Source: Clostridium sp. CF012
Lineage (GTDB): Bacteria; Bacillota; Clostridia; Clostridiales; Clostridiaceae
Assembly: GCF_018861755.1 (NCBI RefSeq)
Contig: NZ_JAHLEF010000011.1
Coordinates: 1 to 64,000, forward strand
Direction: 5' to 3'
Length of the DNA: 64,000 nucleotides
Part shown: positions 17,034 to 26,519 of the stretch, one piece after another
How positions within the stretch are numbered: the first letter of the stretch is position 1
How the letters are laid out: each line of letters opens with the position of its first letter
Notes under the pieces: generated by a model
The model's database searches: none
The model's input: only the letters and a program-made list of their open reading frames with translations
Told to the model about the DNA's origin: nothing
Made by a program: the position numbers and the translations under genes

Positions 17034-19772
17034 ATGTGGAATAGTAATAGGAGTGACTTTCAATTTACTTCAGAAGAAGGAGAATTCAAATTAGTAAAGG
17101 CGGATAACACAAGTTATTTGTATTTCCCATTAACTAATGAGGGGGGCATGATGTCCTCAATTACTCCACTATTACAGGGAGATATTAAAACAAACCAAAA
17201 TACTTTTTTAATGACTCCAGTTTCTTCAGAGGACCTTCATAATTCAAGATCCGGTAGAAACTTTTGGATATTTATAGAGCGATATGGACCCTGGTCATTA
17301 ATGGGTAGTTCACCAAATCAGATCTCAAAGCACTTCCAAGATGAAAGTGAAGAAACTGTTATTGTAGAAGCTGGATTTTTATGGCATAGAGTTATAAGAG
17401 AAAATTCGAAGATTGGTATAAAGGCAGAAATAACTAGTTTTGTGCCACAAGGGCTAGATAAAGTGGAGCTAATGAAAGTAACAATTACAAATACCGGAGA
17501 TAAAACTGTAGAATTTACTCCTACAGTAGCAATGCCTATATTTGGACGTTCAGCGGATAATATAAGGGATCATAGACATGTGACTTCCCTTTTACAGCGA
17601 ACTTATACTAGCGATTATGGGGTTACGGTAAGGCCAACTTTGTCCTTTGATGAAAGAGGTCATAAATTAAACAATGTTGTATATTCGGTACAAGGAGTAG
17701 AGGATTATGGAGATGCACCAATAGGCTTTTTTCCGGAAATCGAAGGATATATTGGTGAGGGTGGTAACTTAGAATGGCCTGAGGCTATTGTGAGGAACAG
17801 TGAGAATTATTACAAGGCTAATGAAATATTAGAGGGATACGAGGCTATAGGGGGGTTACGATTTAAGAATATAATACTTCAAAAAGGTCATTCAAAGACA
17901 TATATAATGTCAATGTCTATTAGTGAAGATGAAGTTGAGGCACTAAATTACAGAAAGAAATATTGTAATTTATCTGCTTTTGATTTGGCTTCCCATGAAA
18001 ATAAGAAACATTGGCAAGATAAAATAAATAAACTTTGCTTCAAATCTGGAGATGATATTTTTGATATCTGGATGAAATGGGTTGCGCTTCAACCTATCTT
18101 AAGGCGGATTTATGGATGCTCATTTTTACCTCACCACGATTACGGAAGGGGAGGAAGAGGCTGGAGAGATCTTTGGCAAGATTGTCTTGCACTATTAATT
18201 ATGGAACCAGAAGGAGTAAGATCTGTGCTACTTAACAACTATGCAGGGGTTAGAATAGATGGTAGCAATGCTACTATTATTGGTGCGGGTCCTGGAGAAT
18301 TTATTGCTGATAGGAATAATATTGCAAGGATTTGGATGGATCATGGAGCATGGCCTTTCCTAACCACAAAGCTTTATATAGATCAAAGTGGAGATCTGGA
18401 ATTCTTGCTTCAAGATCAAGTGTATTTTAAGGATAAACAAATTAAAAGATGCACTGATATTGATGAAAATTGGAATGATGAATATGGAAATAAACTTAAG
18501 AATATAAAGGGTGATATTTATAAAGGTACCATTCTAGAACATATATTAATTGAAAATTTAACCCCGTTTTTTAATGTAGGAATACATAACAATATTAAAT
18601 TAGAGGGAGCAGATTGGAATGATGGATTAGATATGGCATCTGATAAGGGGGAAAGTGTTGCTTTTACAGCTTTTTATGGAAGTAATTTAATGGAGATAAG
18701 CAATGTACTAGAATCCTTAAAAAATAAAGCCTTAGTTTATTATATAGAAATAGCTTCTGAAATGGTAGAACTTTTCGATTCATTAGGTGAAAAGATAGAT
18801 TATGAAGTTGTTCCTCAAAAGCTGGAGGTATTAAATAAATATTACAATAAATGCACTAATAATATCTCAGGAGATAAAACAAACCTTCATATAGATAATG
18901 TTATACGTGACCTACGACGAAAAGGAAATTGGATAATAAATCATGTAAGAAAAAATGAATGGATAAAAAATATAGAAGGTTATGCTTGGTTTAATGGATA
19001 CTATGATAATGAAGGTGACAGAGTAGAGGGAGATAACGAACTAGGAGTAAGAATGATTTTAACTGGTCAAGTATTTACTATTATGGGTAATGTGGCTACA
19101 GATGAGCAGATAGATAAAATTATTGAAGCCAGTAATAGATATTTAAGAGATGAAGCGGTTGGAGGATATAGACTTAATACTAATTTTAATGAGGTTAAGT
19201 TAAATATGGGAAGACTTTTTGGATTCGCGTACGGTCACAAAGAAAATGGTGCAATGTTTAGCCATATGGCAATTATGTATGGTAATGCTCTTTATAAAAG
19301 GGGATACGTTAAGAGTGGATTTGAAGTTATAAAGTCTATATACAAGCATTGTGTAGATTTCGATAAAAGTAGGATATATCCTGGAGTACCTGAATATATA
19401 AACCAAAAGGGAAGAGGTATGTACAATTATTTAACGGGATCTGCTAGTTGGTTACTTTTAACCATGCTTAACGAAGTATATGGAGTAAAAGGCAGTATGG
19501 GAGACTTAGTAATCCAGCCTAAAATATTGAAGGAGCAGTTTAATAAAGCAGGTGAAGTTGAGGTTTTAACGACTTTTGCAGGAATTACATTAAATATTTG
19601 TTATAAAAACATTAATAATGTGGAATTCGGTGAATATAAAATAAGTAGGGTAAAAATTAATGACGAAAAGGTACAATGTGTAATTGAGGAGGGTAAAGCT
19701 ATAATAAATAGAGCATTAATAAAAGCCTTGCCTAGTGACAAAACTCATAAGCTGACAGTTGAGTTATTATAG
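17034..19772 (+). CDS. GH94 family glycoside phosphorylase, specificity unknown
   Basis: 912 residues. The N-terminal beta-sandwich is followed by an alpha/alpha barrel with GRGGRGWRDLWQDCLALL near 380 and the catalytic Asp motif LEGADWNDGLD near residue 530. GH94 enzymes split beta-glucosides with inorganic phosphate, giving a sugar 1-phosphate in the cytoplasm. The family includes cellobiose, chitobiose, cellobionate and beta-1,2-glucan phosphorylases; I cannot tell which this is. It lies 45 bp behind the permeases, so the imported sugar is the likely substrate. AAGGGG precedes ATG. Confidence 0.85.
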   Translation: MWNSNRSDFQFTSEEGEFKLVKADNTSYLYFPLTNEGGMMSSITPLLQGDIKTNQNTFLMTPVSSEDLHNSRSGRNFWIFIERYGPWSLMGSSPNQISKHFQDESEETVIVEAGFLWHRVIRENSKIGIKAEITSFVPQGLDKVELMKVTITNTGDKTVEFTPTVAMPIFGRSADNIRDHRHVTSLLQRTYTSDYGVTVRPTLSFDERGHKLNNVVYSVQGVEDYGDAPIGFFPEIEGYIGEGGNLEWPEAIVRNSENYYKANEILEGYEAIGGLRFKNIILQKGHSKTYIMSMSISEDEVEALNYRKKYCNLSAFDLASHENKKHWQDKINKLCFKSGDDIFDIWMKWVALQPILRRIYGCSFLPHHDYGRGGRGWRDLWQDCLALLIMEPEGVRSVLLNNYAGVRIDGSNATIIGAGPGEFIADRNNIARIWMDHGAWPFLTTKLYIDQSGDLEFLLQDQVYFKDKQIKRCTDIDENWNDEYGNKLKNIKGDIYKGTILEHILIENLTPFFNVGIHNNIKLEGADWNDGLDMASDKGESVAFTAFYGSNLMEISNVLESLKNKALVYYIEIASEMVELFDSLGEKIDYEVVPQKLEVLNKYYNKCTNNISGDKTNLHIDNVIRDLRRKGNWIINHVRKNEWIKNIEGYAWFNGYYDNEGDRVEGDNELGVRMILTGQVFTIMGNVATDEQIDKIIEASNRYLRDEAVGGYRLNTNFNEVKLNMGRLFGFAYGHKENGAMFSHMAIMYGNALYKRGYVKSGFEVIKSIYKHCVDFDKSRIYPGVPEYINQKGRGMYNYLTGSASWLLLTMLNEVYGVKGSMGDLVIQPKILKEQFNKAGEVEVLTTFAGITLNICYKNINNVEFGEYKISRVKINDEKVQCVIEEGKAIINRALIKALPSDKTHKLTVELL

Positions 19773-19853
19773 GGATTAAATCAAGATCTAGTTACTTCTT
19801 TTATATGAGGTAACATTTCTTTTATAGTGGATTAATAATTTGGAGGTGCTACC

Positions 19854-20279
19854 TTGGAGATAAATGAAAGACTTTTAGAAATAGTGGAGTATGTTGGTGA
19901 TGGCTATATGCCTGTCATTGACTATGAAAATTGGAGAGTGGCTATCTTAAAATATTGCGATGAGCTGCTTCCAGAGAACATTACTAAGATGCAAAAGCAT
20001 AACGAAACAGACGAAGTATTCGTAATTTTAAGGGGTAAATTCATACTTTATATTGGGGAAGGTGGTGATGTCATAGAAAATATATACGCCAAAGAACTAG
20101 AGCCTTTGAAAATATATAATGTAAAAAAAGCTACTTGGCACACACACAGTTTAAGTGAGGATGCAGTAGTACTAATTATAGAAAACCAAAATACAGAATT
20201 TAGTAATTCTCCAGAGATTGGATTAACCTTAGCACAAAGGGGACAAATAATAGAACTAAGTAATGTGAAAGAACAATAG
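19854..20279 (+). CDS. Cupin-domain protein
   Basis: 141 residues. Cupin motif 1 reads KHNETDEVFVILRGKFIL and motif 2 region KATWHTHSLSEDAVVLIIEN, with His and Glu residues able to bind metal. TTG start with GGAGGTG 5 nt away. It is small and single-domain, in the sugar operon, so it may be a sugar isomerase or epimerase-like helper; no specific role can be assigned. Confidence 0.75.
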   Translation: MEINERLLEIVEYVGDGYMPVIDYENWRVAILKYCDELLPENITKMQKHNETDEVFVILRGKFILYIGEGGDVIENIYAKELEPLKIYNVKKATWHTHSLSEDAVVLIIENQNTEFSNSPEIGLTLAQRGQIIELSNVKEQ

Positions 20280-20434
20280 AGAACCTTTTTCTATGGATGG
20301 TATAGATGGAAAGGTTAAAATAATTGACATCAAAAATTCAAAAAATATAAATATTATGAATACAGGATTTAAAGAGGTATAATATTATGAATAACATTTT
20401 ATAATTAAAATTTAATGCAGAGGAGAGATAAGTT

Positions 20435-21424
20435 ATGGGCTATGTGGCTTCAAACAGTAGATACGATAAAATGATATATAATAGATGTGGAAGCAGTGGG
20501 CTTAAATTACCTTCCATTTCACTGGGACTTTGGCATAATTTTGGTGATAACGACTCTTTTGAAAACAGTCGTCTTTTAGTTCAAAAGGCATTTGATTTAG
20601 GTATAACGCATTTTGACCTAGCTAATAATTATGGTCCTCCTGAGGGGGCAGCTGAAGAAAATTTCGGAAGAATTTTAAAAATGGATTTTGCACCATATAG
20701 AGATGAGATAATAGTCTCCACAAAAGCAGGCTACTATATGTGGCCAGGTCCTTATGGTGACTGGGGATCTAAAAAATATTTAACTGCTAGTTTAGATAAG
20801 AGTCTACAGCGCATGGGACTTGATTATGTAGACGTATTTTACCACCATAGACCGGATCCTAATACACCACTAGAAGAAACAATGAATACACTAGATTTAA
20901 TGGTTAGACAAGGAAAGGCATTATATATTGGCTTATCTAATTATAAAGCAGAAGATACACAAAGGGCAGTGAGTATATTAAAAAGACTTGGAACTCCTTT
21001 TGTAATAAGTCAGGTATCTTATTCCTTACTTAATAGATGGATTGAAGAAAAACTTCAACAAGTACTAGATGCTGCAGGTATAGGCACCATTGCATTCGTT
21101 CCCTTAGCACAGGGATTACTTACAAATAAATATTTGAAAGGAATACCTTTAGACTCTAGAGCAGCTGGAAATTCTAAATTCCTTAGCTCAAAGGACATTA
21201 CAGAAGAAAAGCTAAAAAAAATATATACTCTTAATGACATAGCAAAAGAAAGAGGACAAAGCTTAGCTCAAATGGGTTTATCTTGGGTATTAAGAGATGG
21301 GAAAGTTACATCTGCACTTATCGGTGCTAGTAAAGTAAGTCAACTTGAAGAAAATATTGCAGCCCTTGATAATATAGAATTTACAGTAGAAGAGCTTAAG
21401 AAAATAGAAGAGGCGTTAATATAA
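20435..21424 (+). CDS. Aldo/keto reductase, YghZ/L-glyceraldehyde-3-phosphate reductase type
   Basis: 329 residues. The AKR tetrad is visible: Asp and Tyr in HFDLANNYGPP, Lys in VSTKAGY and His in FYHHRPD. The NADPH-binding C-terminal part is GASKVSQLEENIAAL. The YGPPEGAAEENFGRIL and MWPGPYGDWGS segments are typical of the YghZ/YajO branch. It reduces aldehydes or sugar aldehydes with NADPH. It closes the carbohydrate locus, before a strong terminator. Confidence 0.9.
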   Translation: MGYVASNSRYDKMIYNRCGSSGLKLPSISLGLWHNFGDNDSFENSRLLVQKAFDLGITHFDLANNYGPPEGAAEENFGRILKMDFAPYRDEIIVSTKAGYYMWPGPYGDWGSKKYLTASLDKSLQRMGLDYVDVFYHHRPDPNTPLEETMNTLDLMVRQGKALYIGLSNYKAEDTQRAVSILKRLGTPFVISQVSYSLLNRWIEEKLQQVLDAAGIGTIAFVPLAQGLLTNKYLKGIPLDSRAAGNSKFLSSKDITEEKLKKIYTLNDIAKERGQSLAQMGLSWVLRDGKVTSALIGASKVSQLEENIAALDNIEFTVEELKKIEEALI

Positions 21425-21469
21425 AGAAAAGGCTCCAAGAATTTTCATATTCTTGGAGCCTTTTCTTTA
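21424..21469. terminator. Bidirectional terminator
   Basis: AAAGAAAAGGCTCCAAGAA pairs with TTCTTGGAGCCTTTTCTTT around 8 nt, between convergent genes. Confidence 0.92.
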
Positions 21470-21481
21470 TATTAATAAATT

Positions 21482-22444
21482 TTATTTAAATTCTAAAGTA
21501 CTAGTATCAAGCCAGTTCCATTCAGGTTTAAAAGCTTTTATATCATCTACAAGTTGGAATAATGCCAAATCAGCTAGTTTTGCCTCTAGCATTATATCTA
21601 AGTCAACTCCTAGTGGAATACATTTTTCGATAAACTCGATGAAGGCAGCTGGATCGATGTTATCAGCATGTTTTTTATCTTTTTCACCAGTTTTAGGGCT
21701 GGAAAAATGTATTTTTACTGGTAGAAGTTCGTTTTCCCAAGTGGAAAATATTTCTGTTAACATAGGTTCTAGTTCATCTCCACCGTTGTTGCAGTTATGA
21801 TGATGTACATCTAGTACCATAGGCACATTTATTTCTTTGCATATGTTTAATACTTCTTTTGTAGTAAAGCTTTTATCATCATTTTCAAATACTAATAATT
21901 TTGTTATTTCTTTTGGTAAGTTATTATAATTCTTAAAGAATCTTTCTGTAGCAGCTAGTTTACCGCCTTCTTTACCTCCAATGTGTAATATCATTTTTCC
22001 TAAGGGGTAACTAATATCCTGGAAAAGATTTGCATGGAACATAAGATTCTTTTCAGTAGCTTTTATTACTTCCTCTTTAGAACTATTTATAACATTAGAT
22101 TCATCAGGATGCATATCAACCCTTAAACCATTATTGTTTATATAATTTCCAAGCCAATCAAAATCCATTTTTAATATTCTTCTGAACTCCCAATCTGTAA
22201 CTTCAGGATGAGTTGCTAAAGGTATTAGTGCAGAAGTAATTCTATAAAAGTGAACATTGTTTTTTACAGTATATTCTAGAATTTTATACAAATCATTTAC
22301 GTTTGATACTGCTACCTTTTGTAGTTTTTCAAGCTTATCTCTATCCGTGGATTGTTTAGTATATGTAGAAAAAGTTACTGTGCTAGCAGAAGTTATTTTT
22401 GCTGCTTTTAAAGCAGTAGCCACGTAGCCTAATCTTATTTTCAT
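21482..22444 (-). CDS. uvsE: UV DNA damage endonuclease
   Basis: 320 residues with the UVDE TIM-barrel: start MKIRLGYVATAL, HFYRITSALIPLATHPE, LRVDMHPDE, LILHIGGKEGGK-type segment, LVFENDDKSF, VLDVHHHNCNN and KIHFSSPK. These supply the metal-binding His, Glu and Asp residues. It nicks 5' of UV photoproducts. ATG 22444 has GAGGAGTG 6 nt upstream; an ATG 15 bp earlier overlaps that site. A long structured leader lies upstream. Confidence 0.93.
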   Translation of the reverse strand: MKIRLGYVATALKAAKITSASTVTFSTYTKQSTDRDKLEKLQKVAVSNVNDLYKILEYTVKNNVHFYRITSALIPLATHPEVTDWEFRRILKMDFDWLGNYINNNGLRVDMHPDESNVINSSKEEVIKATEKNLMFHANLFQDISYPLGKMILHIGGKEGGKLAATERFFKNYNNLPKEITKLLVFENDDKSFTTKEVLNICKEINVPMVLDVHHHNCNNGGDELEPMLTEIFSTWENELLPVKIHFSSPKTGEKDKKHADNIDPAAFIEFIEKCIPLGVDLDIMLEAKLADLALFQLVDDIKAFKPEWNWLDTSTLEFK

Positions 22445-22499
22445 AATATCACTCCTCATATAATATAGTTATACCATTATAAAATAAATCATTACCTTC

Positions 22500-22637
22500 G
22501 CAGCTGTTTTTCATTTTCTAAGCTGCAATATTAACGACTTCAGAAGGGATAATATACTCCACCTGAAGTTTTCTCTTTGTTAGAGTTAGCTATCACTGGT
22601 TGAAGACAGGGGAGAAGCCCTTCTGAAATGTCGTTAA
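22500..22637 (-). ncRNA. Structured leader RNA candidate upstream of uvsE
   Basis: Arms 22531-22548 and 22618-22637 pair over about 18 bp with a small bulge, starting from TTAACGAC. Inside, CTCCACCTG pairs with CAGGGGAG. A separate hairpin, GCAGCT/AGCTGC, lies at 22500-22526. Both are on the uvsE side of the gap, so they would be in its 5' leader. The pattern does not match a riboswitch class I know, and orientation is inferred. Confidence 0.4.
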
Positions 22638-23159
22638 AACATTTCTACTAACTGATATTCTTTAATATATTCTAATTATTACTCAATCATATGGAAATCT
22701 ATTCTGGAAATTAAAATATCCTTTTATATGTATATTTTATAATACTACCCATAATGGGGGTAACTTATAATATTGTAAAAAATATTTTAAGTCAGGGTAT
22801 AAAATATACTAATAAAAGAGTTGCCTATAAATGCCCATATGATAAAAGCTATAACAATATTTAAAATGTTTGTTAAAAACATCTTATTAAATAAATATAA
22901 TATTTGAATAGATGTTAGAATAAACCCTTGTTTAATCATATCACATAACTATAGTGTGTGTAAAATAATATACAAATAATCAAATAAATATTTGCATATT
23001 TTGAAGAGATTCATTATATAGAGATGAAAAATATAAATATAAAAGTCTTTATTACTATAAAATATCTAACTTATAGCTTTTTATGTGAAAATCATATAAT
23101 ATTAATTTGTCAGTAAAAATTATTAATATGTGGGTAAAATTATTAGTGGAGGTAAAAAG
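22638..23159. other. AT-rich intergenic region
   Basis: About 520 bp, very AT-rich, with no open frame having a ribosome site on either strand and no clear terminator. It must hold promoters for uvsE (minus) and the PC4-like gene (plus), but none stands out. Confidence 0.5.
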
Positions 23160-23381
23160 ATGGCAGATATTAAATATGAAATAAAAGAAACACTAGGAGA
23201 ACTATCAGAATCCGGTAAAACATGGAGAAAAGAGTTAAATCTTATAAGTTGGAATGATAAGGAAGCTAAATACGATATTAGAGATTGGTCTCCAGAACAT
23301 GAGAAAATGGGAAAAGGGGTTACACTATCTAAAGAAGAACTTATAAAGCTTAAGGCATTGCTTAATGGGATAAATCTGTAA
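23160..23381 (+). CDS. PC4/YdbC-like single-stranded DNA-binding protein
   Basis: 73 residues: begins MADIKYEIKETLGELSESG, then WRKELNLISWNDKEAKYDIRDW and GKGVTLSKEELIKL. This is the PC4-like fold of bacterial YdbC, a small homodimer that binds single-stranded nucleic acid. GTGGAGG stands before ATG 23160; the earlier in-frame ATG overlaps no site. Closed by a terminator. Confidence 0.88.
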   Translation: MADIKYEIKETLGELSESGKTWRKELNLISWNDKEAKYDIRDWSPEHEKMGKGVTLSKEELIKLKALLNGINL

Positions 23382-23401
23382 CAAGTATATAAGGTACATA
23401 G

Positions 23402-23440
23402 AAACAAGGTGTGGTAATTTTACCATCCCTTGTTTTTTTT
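23402..23440 (+). terminator. Intrinsic terminator
   Basis: AAACAAGG and CCTTGTTT flank an inner TGGTAATTTTACCA hairpin, followed by eight T. Confidence 0.88.
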
Positions 23441-23836
23441 ATATAGAAAATTGGAAGACCTAATTTGCAAATTAAATATGTGGATAAATAATTACATTGT
23501 TTAATAAATAACATACTTTTTTCCTTGTTTTATATTAAAAATGAAAAAAAGTAAATTTAAAAAATTGCACGAATAAGTCTGTGTTCGCCTTTATGAAAAG
23601 GTTTGCAAGTGTTTGGTGATTGCAAATGAATAATAAAATATGTTGAAATTCATTAAAAAACCCTTTGCAAATATAAATACATTGTGATATTATTAACACA
23701 TAAGAAGGAGCAAATATCTAAAATGAAAACCTAATTTAAAGTAATTAATAAAAAATCACTTTAAATCAATAAATAAATTTTTTTTATGTAGAATAGACCA
23801 TTAATGTAATCTATTATTTTGAAAGAGGTGTAGCAT
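23441..23836 (+). promoter_or_regulatory. Long adhE upstream region with candidate Rex operator
   Basis: The 395-bp region holds TTGTGATATTATTAACAC (23682-23699), which matches the Rex consensus TTGTTAANNNNTTAACAA at 11 of 14 specified bases. Rex is the NADH-sensing repressor that commonly controls adhE in clostridia. Two similar TTTGCAA stretches (about 23602 and 23664) are unexplained. Confidence 0.6.
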
Positions 23837-26419
23837 ATGAAAGTAACAAACGTAGAAGAATTAATGATTAGAATAAAAGAAGTTAGAAGTGCTCAAAAGG
23901 AATTTTCTACTTTTACTCAAGAACAGGTAGATGAAATATTTAGACAATCTGCAATGGCTGCAAATAATTCGAGAATTGATCTAGCTAAGATGGCAGTGGA
24001 AGAAACCGGTATGGGAATTGTAGAAGATAAGGTTATAAAAAATCATTTTGCTTCAGAATATATATATAATCAATATAAAGATGAAAAAACCTGTGGAGTT
24101 ATAGATGTTGATAAATCCTTTGGTATTACAAAGATTGCAGAGCCAATAGGAGTTGTAGCAGCAATTGTGCCAACTACAAATCCAACATCCACAGCTATAT
24201 TTAAAGCGCTTATATCATTAAAAACTAGGAATGGTATTATTTTCTCCCCACATCCAAGGAGTAAAAAATCTACTATTGCAGCAGCTAAAATAATACTAGA
24301 TGCAGCAGTTAAAGCAGGCGCACCAAAAGGAATAATAGCTTGGATAGATGAGCCTTCAGTAGAACTTTCACAGATTGTTATGAGAGAATCAGATATAATA
24401 CTTGCAACAGGTGGACCAGGAATGGTTAAAGCAGCTTATTCTTCAGGAAAACCAGCTATTGGAGTTGGCGCAGGAAATACACCAGCAATTATTGATGAGA
24501 CGGCTGAAATTAAAATGGCCGTAAACTCAATTCTTCTTTCTAAGAGTTTTGATAACGGAGTAATATGTGCTTCAGAACAATCAGTATTAGTTATGGAAGA
24601 AATATATGACGAAGTTAGGAAAGAGTTTTCTGAAAGGGGAGCCTATATTCTGAAAAAAGCGGAAATAGACAAAGTAAGAAAAATAATATTAACTAACGGA
24701 TCATTAAATGCAAATATAGTAGGTCAATCTGCTTATAAAATAGCAGAAATGGCAGGAGTGAAAGTGCCTGAAGAAACAAAGATTATTATAGGCGAAGTTG
24801 AATCTGTAGAACTTGAAGAAGCATTTTCACATGAAAAATTATCTCCTGTACTAGCTATGTATAAGGTTAAAACCTTTGACGAAGCACTAAAAAAGGCAGA
24901 GAGACTTGTTGAACTTGGAGGCTTTGGTCATACATCATCATTGTATACTCACAGAACTAAGTCTGCAGATAGAATAGCTAAGTTTGGCGCAACAATGAAA
25001 ACAGGAAGAGTTATAGTAAACATGCCAGCAGCTCAAGGCGCTATAGGTGATTTATACAACTTTAAGCTAGCTCCTTCATTAACACTAGGTTGTGGTTCAT
25101 GGGGTGGAAACTCTGTATCAGAAAACGTTGGAGTTAAACATTTATTAAATGTGAAGAGTGTAGCAGAGAGGAGAGAAAATATGCTTTGGTTTAGAGTTCC
25201 AGAAAAAGTTTATTTCAAATACGGTAGCCTAGGGGTGGCTTTAAAAGAATTAAAGGATATGAACAAGAAGAAAGCATTTATAGTAACTGATAAGGTTCTT
25301 TATGATCTAGGATATGTAGATAAAGTTACGCGTGTTTTAGAAGAAATTGGAGTTGAGTTTAAGATATTCTATGACGTAGAACCAGACCCAACTCTTGCAA
25401 TAGCAAAAAAAGGTGCTAGTGAAATGGAAATATTTAAGCCAGATACAATTATCGCACTTGGTGGTGGATCCCCAATGGATGCAGCTAAAATCATGTGGGT
25501 AATGTATGAGCATCCAGAAGTAAGATTTGAGGATTTAGCTATGAGATTTATGGATATTAGAAAGAGAGTTTATCCATTCCCTAAAATGGGAGAAAAAGCT
25601 ATGATGGTTTCAATACCAACTTCAGCAGGTACAGGCTCAGAAGTCACTCCATTTGCAGTAATCACTGATGAAAAAACAGGAATTAAATATCCTTTAGCGG
25701 ATTACGAGTTAACTCCAAATATGGCAATAGTAGATGCAGAACTTATGATGGGTATGCCAAAGGGATTAACCGCAGCTTCGGGTATAGATGCTTTAACTCA
25801 TGCTATAGAGGCTTATGTGTCTGTTCTTGCTTCAGAATATACTAATGGACTTGCTTTAGAATCAATGAGATTAATATTCAAGTATTTACCACAAGCTTAC
25901 AATGAGGGTATAACTAATATAAAAGCAAGAGAAAAAATGGCTAGTGCGTCAACAATGGCCGGTATGGCTTTTGCTAATGCTTTCCTAGGAGTATGTCATT
26001 CAATGGCACACAAATTAGGATCAGAGCATCATGTGCCACATGGCATTGCTAACGCATTATTAATAAATGAAGTTATAAGATTCAATGCGGTAGATAATCC
26101 AACAAAACAAGCAGCATTTCCACAATATAAATATCCAAATGCTAAGTGGAGGTATACAAGGATTGCTGACTATTTACAATTAGGTGGAACTACAGAAGAT
26201 GAAAAGATAGAATTATTAATTAAGGCTATTGATGAATTAAAAGCTAAAATTAATATTCCTATGACAATAAGTGAAGCAGGAGTGTCTAAAGAAAAATTTT
26301 ATGCTACCTTAGATCATATGAGTGAGCAGGCTTTTGATGACCAATGTACAGGTGCGAATCCAAGATATCCATTAATCAGTGAACTTAAGCAAATGTATAT
26401 AAATGTCTTCGAAAAATAA
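23837..26419 (+). CDS. adhE: Bifunctional acetaldehyde-CoA/alcohol dehydrogenase
   Basis: 860 residues in two fused enzymes. The N-terminal aldehyde dehydrogenase (1 to about 440) has GVGAGNTPAIID and the catalytic Cys in NGVICASEQS. The C-terminal iron alcohol dehydrogenase (about 455-860) has IALGGGSPMDAAK and the metal histidines in CHSMAHKLGSEHHVPHG. It turns acetyl-CoA to ethanol using two NADH and forms spirosomes in relatives. AGAGGTG precedes ATG. Monocistronic; likely under Rex. A terminator shared with the convergent kinase follows. Confidence 0.97.
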   Translation: MKVTNVEELMIRIKEVRSAQKEFSTFTQEQVDEIFRQSAMAANNSRIDLAKMAVEETGMGIVEDKVIKNHFASEYIYNQYKDEKTCGVIDVDKSFGITKIAEPIGVVAAIVPTTNPTSTAIFKALISLKTRNGIIFSPHPRSKKSTIAAAKIILDAAVKAGAPKGIIAWIDEPSVELSQIVMRESDIILATGGPGMVKAAYSSGKPAIGVGAGNTPAIIDETAEIKMAVNSILLSKSFDNGVICASEQSVLVMEEIYDEVRKEFSERGAYILKKAEIDKVRKIILTNGSLNANIVGQSAYKIAEMAGVKVPEETKIIIGEVESVELEEAFSHEKLSPVLAMYKVKTFDEALKKAERLVELGGFGHTSSLYTHRTKSADRIAKFGATMKTGRVIVNMPAAQGAIGDLYNFKLAPSLTLGCGSWGGNSVSENVGVKHLLNVKSVAERRENMLWFRVPEKVYFKYGSLGVALKELKDMNKKKAFIVTDKVLYDLGYVDKVTRVLEEIGVEFKIFYDVEPDPTLAIAKKGASEMEIFKPDTIIALGGGSPMDAAKIMWVMYEHPEVRFEDLAMRFMDIRKRVYPFPKMGEKAMMVSIPTSAGTGSEVTPFAVITDEKTGIKYPLADYELTPNMAIVDAELMMGMPKGLTAASGIDALTHAIEAYVSVLASEYTNGLALESMRLIFKYLPQAYNEGITNIKAREKMASASTMAGMAFANAFLGVCHSMAHKLGSEHHVPHGIANALLINEVIRFNAVDNPTKQAAFPQYKYPNAKWRYTRIADYLQLGGTTEDEKIELLIKAIDELKAKINIPMTISEAGVSKEKFYATLDHMSEQAFDDQCTGANPRYPLISELKQMYINVFEK

Positions 26420-26478
26420 ATTTACTAATTTGATAAACTTTAAAAATTAATCTTCAAAGTTTATTCAGCTTATATACA

Positions 26479-26516
26479 AAAAAGCAGCACTGCATGAAAC
26501 GGCAGTGCTGCTTTTT
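26479..26516. terminator. Bidirectional terminator
   Basis: AAAAAGCAGCACTGC and GCAGTGCTGCTTTTT form a GC-rich perfect stem. Confidence 0.92.
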
Positions 26517-26519
26517 CAA

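Noticed and set aside
21453-21800. 115-codon frame on the plus strand under uvsE
   Set aside because: Exact shadow of the uvsE coding strand and includes the terminator; no ribosome site.
22460-23159. Possible CRISPR or phage attachment region in the large gap
   Set aside because: No regularly spaced direct repeats, no integrase, no tRNA. Only AT-rich sequence and the structured leader.
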